This document shows, piece after piece, positions 1-5,666 of a stretch of 6,712 nucleotides of DNA. The DNA is taken from the NCBI GenBank assembly GCA_025929455.1, contig JAICMB010000185.1, positions 1 through 6,712 on the forward strand, read 5' to 3'. The stretch is from Bryobacteraceae bacterium (GTDB lineage Bacteria > Acidobacteriota > Terriglobia > Bryobacterales > Bryobacteraceae). The notes under the pieces are model-generated. The model was not told where the DNA came from and ran no database searches. It worked only from the letters and a program-made list of their open reading frames with translations. The translations under genes were made by a program, and so were the position numbers. The first letter of the stretch is position 1, and the number at the start of each line of letters is the position of its first letter.

Positions 1-227
1 CCGAACGGGTGAGCGAGTCATTCGACCGCACTTCCCCAGCCGGCGTCCGTAAGTCTGCCTCGCACCGTGCCTCGTCCCAGCGGCGATTTAGCATGACTAA
101 CCGGTGGTCAGACCGGACGGCCAGACGTATGTCACGGGGTCCCTGACCTCGAACACGCTTAGCGCGTACGGCGCGCCGTTGTACGGCACGAACGCATACA
201 GATTGTAAAGTGAAACGTAGCTAAAAT
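1..227. other. upstream region without a complete gene; possible worn gene end at 101-208
   Basis: No convincing gene start or known domain is visible. From about 101 to 208 the base composition has coding-like periodicity, with G or C at most positions of one codon phase. The plus-strand frame there is open from just after the TAA at 98-100 to a TAA at 206-208, and could begin at a GTG at 104 (34 residues). The minus-strand frame that shares the same wobble positions is also open and ends at a TAG at 97-99, but no start codon was seen for it in this region. Either could be the remnant of a neighbouring gene's 3' end. A 12-bp perfect palindrome, ACGGCGCGCCGT, lies at 168-179. There is no clear promoter for the downstream kinase; TAAAAT at 222-227 abuts its ATG. 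Confidence 0.4.
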
Positions 228-2156
228 ATGGAGAACATGCATCCCGCGCCCAGCGGCGAAGACCCTGATGACACGACCAGATGCTCAGATGGCGAATGGT
301 TAGGGTCGGGGCAACATCCCGCTTTAGATTCGCGCGTGCCGATCCTGTCCGGAACTATTCTCGACGGGAAATATCGTATCCAACGCGAACTCGGGAAAGG
401 GGGCATGGGCGCCGTTTATCTCGCCACGCATATAGGGACTACGCGCACTGTAGCGGTGAAGGTGATTATTCCCGAGTACGCGGCCCGCAACGAGTTCATC
501 GTTCGGTTCCAGCGTGAAGCGGCGGCGACCGGGCAGTTGCGCCATCCGAATGTCGTTAACGTCACCGATTTCGGCGTTGCCGATGCCGCGGGGACCAGAC
601 TCGCGTATTTGGTAATGGAATACCTCGACGGCAAGACCCTGGCCGAACATCAGAAAGAGCGCGGGCAGATGCCGCTCGATGAAGTCTTGGACGTCGTGGA
701 ACAGATTGCTCTGGCAGTCGACGCGGCACATGCCGCTGGAATCGTTCATCGCGATCTGAAACCGGATAACGTTTGGATGGAGCCGAACCGGCGTGGCGGA
801 TACAACGTGAAGGTACTCGACTTCGGGATCGCCAAAATTGCATCTGATGCACCGGAGCAACTTCGGGGCGCGATCAGTCCCGTGCGGCCGCCGGTATTGT
901 CAGATGCTCACCCGGATCGCACAATCACGGTGCCCCCGGCGTTCGACGGACAGCCAGAAGCGGCAGAGACCAAGACAAGAGTGGGCGCGGTAATCGGCAC
1001 ACCTGCATACATGTGTCCTGAGCAGTGTCTCGGAGTCGCGGTCGATTACCGCGCGGACATATACAGTTTGGCTCTGATTGCTTATGAACTCGTGAGCGGC
1101 AAGCGCCCGTTCGCTGGTGCAACGGCGGCGGAAGTTTTGCGTCAGCAGATCGAGACTCCAGCTCCTTCGCCGCGCCAATTCGACCCGAACATTTCAAAGG
1201 CTGTCGCCGACGCCGTGTTGCGCGGTCTTGAAAAGAACCCGGCAAATCGACCGGCATCAGCCGGTGCACTGGCGGCTCTGTTGCGGGCTGTCGTGGAAGG
1301 TGAGTTCAGTATTTTAAGAAAAGGCAAAGACATCTTTCAGAGCTATTCTTCCGTATTCGGTCCTTTGTGGATCGCAGTCTTTTCGCCGATGGTTCTGTTC
1401 ATGGCGGTTATCGTGCTAGCCCTGCCGGCGGTTTCGAGAGCACATCTGGTTTCCGACAGCGTGCTCGTGATCGGTTTTTACGTGGCCGCAATAACAACGT
1501 GGTTGTTCTGCGCCCACGCGTTCAAGGCCGCGGCGACGCTCCAATTGCTCGAGGCCTCGTCTGTTGGAGCGTTTCGGCCCGCAACATCGGTTGTTGTCCG
1601 GCAGCTCATTGCCGGCTTGCCGAACCTCCTCCGAACGCAACTCGCCAGCTTGCTCGATCTCCGTGCCGCATCTCTGTGGGAGAACCAATTATGGCCCGTA
1701 GTATGGGCGGTTGAAGGGCGCACGGGACGAGACGCACTGAAAAGATCTCAGGAAATCAGCCGTACCGTTCCTGCCGTTAGTTTGACACTCTCGCCACGAT
1801 TCTATTCACCCGGCCTAGAGGCGGTTCTGATCATGCCCGCTTTGATGGGGCTTGCCGGCGGTCTCGCGGTTCTGAAACAGTCCGTTTTGTCCGGCGGGCC
1901 AGCTGGGTGGGTGATGATAATCTATCTCCTGCTCTTCAGCCGGATATATGTGCTTTACGGAACGGCGTTCCCATTTTTCTACTGGTTCGGTGCATTGTGC
2001 CGCGGCGAAGGCCGTCCGCCTGCTCTGCCTACGGAGCGCGCGGCCCGAGAGCGCAAACACTCCATTGGTCTGCGTCCGAGCTTACTAATTTGGTGGGGTG
2101 TGCCAGTGTTGTTGGCATGCATGGTGGTCTTTGGCTTGGTTCGGAGAGTGCATTAA
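228..2156 (+). CDS. membrane-anchored Ser/Thr protein kinase (PknB-like catalytic domain) with C-terminal multi-pass membrane domain
   Basis: Predicted Hanks-type kinase that transfers phosphate from ATP to Ser/Thr residues of unknown targets; the catalytic part is N-terminal and should face the cytoplasm. Visible core elements: glycine loop G56-K-G-G-M-G61, ATP lysine K78 in VAVKV, alpha-C glutamate E97, catalytic HRDLKPDN at 174-181, DFG at 198-200, GTPAYMCPEQ at 257-266, D277 and the late arginine R341. All key residues are present, so it should be active and is of the RD class. The DFG-to-CPE stretch is about 67 residues, well above the usual 20-35. The kinase ends near 357. Hydrophobic segments follow near 378-401, 409-432, 529-549, 560-590 and 618-637. 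There are no PASTA, TPR or WD repeats. A stretch at 488-512, with EGRTGRDALKRS, resembles the motif of YciC/GPDPase-type membrane domains (inference from memory). ATG 228 is chosen as the first Met; ATG 237 is possible. No Shine-Dalgarno sequence is seen. Confidence 0.93.
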   Translation: MENMHPAPSGEDPDDTTRCSDGEWLGSGQHPALDSRVPILSGTILDGKYRIQRELGKGGMGAVYLATHIGTTRTVAVKVIIPEYAARNEFIVRFQREAAATGQLRHPNVVNVTDFGVADAAGTRLAYLVMEYLDGKTLAEHQKERGQMPLDEVLDVVEQIALAVDAAHAAGIVHRDLKPDNVWMEPNRRGGYNVKVLDFGIAKIASDAPEQLRGAISPVRPPVLSDAHPDRTITVPPAFDGQPEAAETKTRVGAVIGTPAYMCPEQCLGVAVDYRADIYSLALIAYELVSGKRPFAGATAAEVLRQQIETPAPSPRQFDPNISKAVADAVLRGLEKNPANRPASAGALAALLRAVVEGEFSILRKGKDIFQSYSSVFGPLWIAVFSPMVLFMAVIVLALPAVSRAHLVSDSVLVIGFYVAAITTWLFCAHAFKAAATLQLLEASSVGAFRPATSVVVRQLIAGLPNLLRTQLASLLDLRAASLWENQLWPVVWAVEGRTGRDALKRSQEISRTVPAVSLTLSPRFYSPGLEAVLIMPALMGLAGGLAVLKQSVLSGGPAGWVMIIYLLLFSRIYVLYGTAFPFFYWFGALCRGEGRPPALPTERAARERKHSIGLRPSLLIWWGVPVLLACMVVFGLVRRVH

Positions 2157-2181
2157 TGTTGTACGAACTCTCTTCTTCATC

Positions 2182-2195
2182 CAATTCGAAAATTG
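2182..2195. repeat. short inverted repeat in the VOC gene promoter
   Basis: CAATT at 2182-2186 and AATTG at 2191-2195 are inverted repeats around a 4-base centre, and the core contains the palindrome TTCGAA at 2185-2190. It lies immediately upstream of the TATAAT box, in the spacer where a repressor or activator could bind. Short AT-rich palindromes arise easily by chance, so an operator role is only a suggestion. Confidence 0.25.
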
Positions 2196-2201
2196 TATAA
2201 T
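2196..2201 (+). promoter_or_regulatory. consensus -10 box (TATAAT) for the VOC gene, placed for a leaderless transcript
   Basis: TATAAT matches the housekeeping sigma factor -10 consensus at all six bases. Its last base lies seven bases before the A of the ATG at 2208, so with normal spacing transcription would begin at or next to the start codon and give a leaderless mRNA. The -35 side is poor: the best hexamers at 16-18 bp spacing match two or three of six bases. The surroundings (2150-2205) are clearly AT-richer than the flanking genes, as expected of a promoter. The gap between the kinase and VOC genes is about 50 bases, so read-through from the kinase gene is also possible. Confidence 0.55.
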
Positions 2202-2207
2202 CCACCC

Positions 2208-2723
2208 ATGTTAGGAACACGCTGGAGCACCATTGCGATCGGCTTGCTGTTGCTCATCCCGGCGTACTCAAAAGGAGGACAGGCCGTGCAATCTCCAGAA
2301 CCTGAACAATCGAAGCCGCCTGCCAAAATGCAGCAGCGCGGGCGCATCGTTGGAATCGGCGGTGTCTTCTTCAAATCCGCTAATCGCGATCAGATGCGCG
2401 AATGGTATTCCAAGCATCTTGGAATCACTGACAAAGGCGAAGGCGTAATGTTTCCATGGCGCGAACACGACGAGCCGCAAAAGGAACACGTTACAGTCTG
2501 GACTGTTTTCCCCACCTCCACTGACTATTTCGGTCCCAACCACGCATCGTTCATGGTCAACTACATCGTGGACGATCTGGATGCTTTGCTCGACCGCTTA
2601 AAAGAAGAGGGAGTAAAGATCGACCCCAAGCGAATGAACGAATCTTACGGTCGCTTTGCCTGGATCTATGACATGGATGGGAATAAGATTGAGCTCTGGC
2701 AACCGCCGTCCACAAAGCCCTAG
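2208..2723 (+). CDS. VOC-superfamily (glyoxalase/bleomycin-resistance-like) protein with apparent signal peptide
   Basis: 171 residues from ATG 2208. Residues 45-167 form one vicinal-oxygen-chelate unit: the first beta strand at VGIGGVFF (48-55), helix and loop DQMREWYSKHLGI (61-73), the second-module strand FMVNYIVDDLDALL (115-128), and the closing GRFAWIYDMDGNKIELW (148-164), in which E162 is at the usual metal-ligand position. The family covers glyoxalases, dioxygenases and resistance proteins; the substrate cannot be read from the sequence. Family members of this type are usually about 120-130 residues and cytoplasmic. Here a 40-residue extension is present, with R5, a hydrophobic run at 8-20 and a possible cleavage site near 21-26, suggesting export. 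An in-frame GTG at 2286 behind a strong Shine-Dalgarno sequence would give a 145-residue form without the signal, and Met41 (ATG 2328) is another possible start. The gene converges on the TPR gene with a 23-base gap. Confidence 0.88.
   Translation: MLGTRWSTIAIGLLLLIPAYSKGGQAVQSPEPEQSKPPAKMQQRGRIVGIGGVFFKSANRDQMREWYSKHLGITDKGEGVMFPWREHDEPQKEHVTVWTVFPTSTDYFGPNHASFMVNYIVDDLDALLDRLKEEGVKIDPKRMNESYGRFAWIYDMDGNKIELWQPPSTKP
2271..2278 (+). promoter_or_regulatory. strong Shine-Dalgarno sequence before an in-frame internal GTG (2286) of the VOC gene
   Basis: AAAGGAGG contains the full AGGAGG core and is followed seven bases later by GTG at 2286-2288, which is in frame with the VOC coding sequence (codon 27). 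It is the only strong Shine-Dalgarno sequence seen next to a usable start in this window; ATG 2208 has none. It may mark the true start of a cytoplasmic protein, or a second start producing a form without the signal peptide. The same bases also encode K22-G-G-Q-A, so a chance match cannot be excluded. Confidence 0.5.
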
Positions 2724-2746
2724 GGGCACTCCAGCAAACCCGTGCT

Positions 2747-4252
2747 TTAAGGCTCGCCCGCACCATCCGGCGCGGTGATTTGCAACTCGCTTTTCAGTTC
2801 CTGAAATTCCTCCCTGGATCGTGCATCCAACGCCCGATATTTTTGAAGCGCCGCCTGCGCCAGCGTGGGTTGACCCGTCGCCCGGTAAGCCCGCGCAAGC
2901 TGATAATGAACGCTGCCGTCCTGATCGAGCGAAAGGGCGGCTTTCAGTTCCACGATCGCCTGCGAGCTCTGGCCCGTCTGCACATAGGCTTGGCCCAAAG
3001 CCTGGTGCGCTGCCAGCGCTGTCGGGTCCAATCGAACGGACTTGCGAAGGTAAGGAATCGCAGCCGACGGTTGCTGGAGCTGCAGCAGCGCATAGCCCAT
3101 CTGGTAATTCGCGGCGGCCGAATCCGGACGGCGGCCGAGGATGGTTCCGGCCAGACTTTTAGCGCCTTCGTAATTCTTGGTCTGGAGCAGCGCCATCGCG
3201 AACTTTTCGCCAATCTGCGGATCGTTTCCCGAGAGCCGGTATGCCTCCTGCCACTCCTGCAACGCGAGCGCATAATCGCGAGCGGCCTCGTGCGTCTCCG
3301 CCATCAGCTCGTGGAGCTGCGGCGAGGACGGCAGCTCCGTGAGGCGCTTAAGCGCGCGAAGGGCGAGTTGATCGTAGGCTTTGCATTTCCAATAAAGAGC
3401 GGCGGTGGTTTCACTCGTGTTCTTCAGCACATCCTCGTAGCGCCCGGCCAGAAATGAGCACGCGAACGGCGAATGCACACAGTTGGGCGGACCCGCCGCT
3501 TTCTTCTGCTCGATTTCCGCCCAATCCGCGTGCCCCGTCTGAGAATAAACGGCAGCGACACCCGCGTGCAGACCCGGGATCCCCGGCATTTTCTTCAGCG
3601 CCTGCCGATAAAGGTAAAAAGCGCTCTCGTACTTGCCGGTCTTGGCGTTGGAGTCGGCCGCCAGCGCCAGCCAGTAAGCCGAGCCGAACGACAGTTTCTG
3701 CAGCTTTTCGAAGGAGGTTTGGGACAGTGACTGATAACTCCGGCCCAAACCGTGCCAGGCGGACGCGCTGACGGGACGCGCTTTCACGACCGCTTCGAAG
3801 CGCGCGGCAGCTTCTCTGAACCGGCCAAGCGCCATCAGAGTTTCCGCGAGACTATCGGCCGCATCCACGTTGCTTGAATCAGCGCGCATCACGCGTTCGA
3901 GCGGCTCCAGCGCTCGCGCCGGCTTGCCGAGGCTGAGGTAAGCGTACGCCAGGTAGAGCCTTGCCGGAATGTTTTGCGGGTCAAGCGCGAGGGCCTTTTG
4001 CAGCTGCGCGACCGCTTCGCGCTCACGTCGGGCCATGTGCAGAGCCAGCCCGAAGTCGAACGCAAGGCCGGGATTTTCGGGCAGTGCTTTCACTAGATTT
4101 TGATAAATCCGCGAGGCCTGCTCATATTTACCCGCCGCCATGAGTTGCGCGGCTTGATCAGACTCCAGCGCTAGATTTTGCGGCTGAGATGACACGACCT
4201 GAGGCAACAGGAAACAAACGCAAACGCACGCGACGACACGCGCATTCCTCAT
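2747..4252 (-). CDS. exported tetratricopeptide-repeat (TPR) protein
   Basis: 501 residues, starting at the ATG at 4252-4250. Residues 1-22 look like a Sec signal peptide (R2 and R5, hydrophobic run at 6-20, likely cleavage after VSS before QPQN), so the protein is probably periplasmic. The rest is helical TPR repeats with the usual A/G/Y/A/P pattern: clear units at about 29-62, 63-95, 96-129, 130-162, 309-344, 345-377, 378-411, 412-445 and 446-478, plus more divergent units at about 195-250. The two arrays are separated by a stretch around 250-300 carrying C258, C265 and C290 with FLAGRY at 267-272. From memory this layout recurs in acidobacterial TPR proteins, but no function is known to me. 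TPR proteins act as binding scaffolds; no catalytic domain is present. A cysteine-rich signal region (C9, C11, C13) does not form a convincing lipobox. It is transcribed divergently from the oxidoreductase gene. Confidence 0.9.
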   Translation of the reverse strand: MRNARVVACVCVCFLLPQVVSSQPQNLALESDQAAQLMAAGKYEQASRIYQNLVKALPENPGLAFDFGLALHMARREREAVAQLQKALALDPQNIPARLYLAYAYLSLGKPARALEPLERVMRADSSNVDAADSLAETLMALGRFREAAARFEAVVKARPVSASAWHGLGRSYQSLSQTSFEKLQKLSFGSAYWLALAADSNAKTGKYESAFYLYRQALKKMPGIPGLHAGVAAVYSQTGHADWAEIEQKKAAGPPNCVHSPFACSFLAGRYEDVLKNTSETTAALYWKCKAYDQLALRALKRLTELPSSPQLHELMAETHEAARDYALALQEWQEAYRLSGNDPQIGEKFAMALLQTKNYEGAKSLAGTILGRRPDSAAANYQMGYALLQLQQPSAAIPYLRKSVRLDPTALAAHQALGQAYVQTGQSSQAIVELKAALSLDQDGSVHYQLARAYRATGQPTLAQAALQKYRALDARSREEFQELKSELQITAPDGAGEP

Positions 4253-4265
4253 ACGTGCCGGTTAG

Positions 4266-4293
4266 GTTATATCAATTGTCGGCTTTAAGGCAA
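4266..4293 (-). promoter_or_regulatory. putative promoter of the TPR gene
   Basis: Read on the minus strand, TTGCCT (4293-4288, four of six bases matching the -35 consensus) is followed after 16 bases by TATAAC (4271-4266, five of six matching the -10 consensus). Transcription would start near 4259, leaving a leader of about seven bases before the ATG at 4252, too short for a normal Shine-Dalgarno sequence; none is seen. Position and spacing fit a sigma-70-type promoter for the TPR gene. Confidence 0.5.
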
Positions 4294-4346
4294 CAGAGAC
4301 ATTGAAGATCGAATTCCGCCCTGCAACGGCCGCGGCACTGTGGCAG

Positions 4347-4352
4347 AATAAT
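4347..4352 (+). promoter_or_regulatory. weak -10-like box before the oxidoreductase gene
   Basis: AATAAT matches the -10 consensus at five of six bases and would place transcription start near 4359, four bases before the ATG at 4363. No acceptable -35 hexamer is found at 16-18 bp upstream. It is listed because the short-leader arrangement repeats that of the VOC and TPR genes. Confidence 0.25.
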
Positions 4353-4362
4353 ACGTGCAATC

Positions 4363-5664
4363 ATGAGCGACGCAAAAACGGTTTCGGCTTCCGCGGCAAC
4401 GCGGCGTGATTTCTTGAAGACGGCCTCGGCAGGCAGTGCGCTGGTGGCGGGATTTCCCGCGATCATCTCGGCGCAGAGCGTAACGAAGGCCATTAAGGTC
4501 GGACTGGTGGGCTGCGGCGGACGCGGCAGCGGTGCCGCGATGCAGGCGTTGCGCGCGGACGATTATGCCGAACTGACGGCGGTGGCGGACGTGAACTCCG
4601 AGCACGCCCAGGCGTGCCTCGATCACCTCAGCAAAAGGGTCGAGGGCAAGGTAAAGGTCGATCCCTCGCACATCTTCCTGGGTCTCGATGCATATCAGAA
4701 GGTGATCGACAGCGGCGTGGACGTAGTGCTGCTGGCGACCCCGCCGGGATTCCGCCCGGTACAGCTCAAGGCGTGCGTGGACGCGAACAAACATATCTTC
4801 GCCGAGAAGCCGGTGGCGGTGGATGCGCCGGGCATCCGCTCGGTGCTCGAAACCGTGAAGCGACACAAAGAGAAAAACCACTCGCTGGGCGCGGGCTTAT
4901 GCTGGCGGTACAGCAAACAGGTGAAGGCCGCGTTCGAGCAGTTGCACAACGGAACTATAGGCGATCTGGTGGCCTACTACGCGACGTACTACACGTCGCC
5001 GGTGAAGCCGATGCCGCCCGCGAGCGAGCGCCCGGCCGGCATGAGCGACATCGAGTGGCAGATCAAGAACTGGTACAACTTCCAGTGGCTGTGCGGTGAC
5101 AGCATCGTGGAGCAGGCGGTACACAGCGTCGATAAGATCGCGTGGTCGATGAACGACAAGCCGCCGGTGAGTTGCGTAGGCGTCGGCGGGCGGCAGATTC
5201 CCGCCGAGGGCGGCAATATCTACGATCACTTCGAAGTGAATTACCTGTACCCGAACGGTACGCGCGCGTTCCTGGCATCCCGGCAAATCACGAACTGCTA
5301 CAACGAGAACGCCGATTACATGATGGGCTCCAAGGGGACCTGCACCATCGGCCGCGGTGCGATGCCGCGCATCACGGGCGCGACGGAATGGACCTACACC
5401 GGACCGAAGAACGACATGTATCAAACCGAGCATGACGTGCTGTTCGCGTCCATTCGCAAAGGCCAGCCAGTACACAACGGCGAGCGCCTGGCCACCAGCA
5501 CGATGCTGGCGATCATGGGCCGAATGGCGGCGTACACCGGGCGGGAGGTCACTTGGGAAGAGGCGCTGAACTCGCAGCACAACACGTGGCCCGGCAACTT
5601 CGACTGGAACTCTTCGCACGAGGTCGCGCCCATGCCGCGGCCCGGCATCACCAAGCTCACCTGA
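4363..5664 (+). CDS. Tat-exported Gfo/Idh/MocA-family oxidoreductase
   Basis: 433 residues. The N-terminus carries a twin-arginine signal: T13-R-R-D-F-L-K19, then a hydrophobic stretch at 21-36 and a likely cleavage site near SAQS (36-39), so the protein should be exported folded, with its cofactor bound. The Rossmann fold begins at KVGLVGCGGRG (45-55), with the dinucleotide motif G50-C-G52-G-R-G55. The family hallmark EKP is at 148-150, and the catalytic-domain region has E250, H254 and D257 in EQAVHSVDK. The C-terminal half is the usual alpha/beta substrate domain. Family members oxidise, reduce or isomerise sugars and polyols with tightly bound NAD(P); the substrate here is unknown. Exported glucose-fructose oxidoreductase of Zymomonas is a precedent for Tat transport in this family. 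The length is normal, and ATG 4363 gives a suitable n-region of 13 residues. The gene is followed after two bases by the heme/SUMF1 gene, so the two are probably one operon. Confidence 0.94.
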   Translation: MSDAKTVSASAATRRDFLKTASAGSALVAGFPAIISAQSVTKAIKVGLVGCGGRGSGAAMQALRADDYAELTAVADVNSEHAQACLDHLSKRVEGKVKVDPSHIFLGLDAYQKVIDSGVDVVLLATPPGFRPVQLKACVDANKHIFAEKPVAVDAPGIRSVLETVKRHKEKNHSLGAGLCWRYSKQVKAAFEQLHNGTIGDLVAYYATYYTSPVKPMPPASERPAGMSDIEWQIKNWYNFQWLCGDSIVEQAVHSVDKIAWSMNDKPPVSCVGVGGRQIPAEGGNIYDHFEVNYLYPNGTRAFLASRQITNCYNENADYMMGSKGTCTIGRGAMPRITGATEWTYTGPKNDMYQTEHDVLFASIRKGQPVHNGERLATSTMLAIMGRMAAYTGREVTWEEALNSQHNTWPGNFDWNSSHEVAPMPRPGITKLT

Positions 5665-5666
5665 GC

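Larger units (their letters stand above)
4251..4358. repeat. 8-bp direct repeat ATACGTGC at both ends of the divergent intergenic region
   Basis: ATACGTGC occurs at 4251-4258 and again at 4351-4358, exactly 100 bp apart. The first copy overlaps the start codon of the TPR gene, and the second lies four bases before the ATG of the oxidoreductase gene. The symmetrical placement would suit a shared regulator of the two divergent genes, but two 8-bp matches in about 100 bp can occur by chance. Confidence 0.2.

Noticed and set aside
324..860. 178-codon open frame on the minus strand
   Set aside because: Antisense to the kinase catalytic core, where every conserved motif is intact on the plus strand.
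2193..2207. TTG at 2193 as the VOC start
   Set aside because: It overlaps the -10 box and would add five residues with no ribosome binding site; ATG 2208 fits both the promoter and the signal peptide better.
2726..2746. Possible terminator hairpin between the convergent VOC and TPR genes
   Set aside because: GCAC/GTGC or AGCA/TGCT give only 4-bp stems, followed by three T residues; too weak to call.
2780..3457. 225-codon open frame on the plus strand
   Set aside because: It lies wholly antisense to the TPR gene, whose repeat pattern and signal peptide are clear; its translation is Arg/Leu-rich with no recognisable domain.
4217..4234. Lipobox in the TPR protein signal sequence (VVAC, C9)
   Set aside because: The preceding segment has too few residues for a lipoprotein signal, and a normal Sec cleavage site is present further on.
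4341..4358. Sigma-54-like promoter (TGGCA...TGC) before the oxidoreductase gene
   Set aside because: The GG and GC elements are 15 bases apart rather than the required 12.
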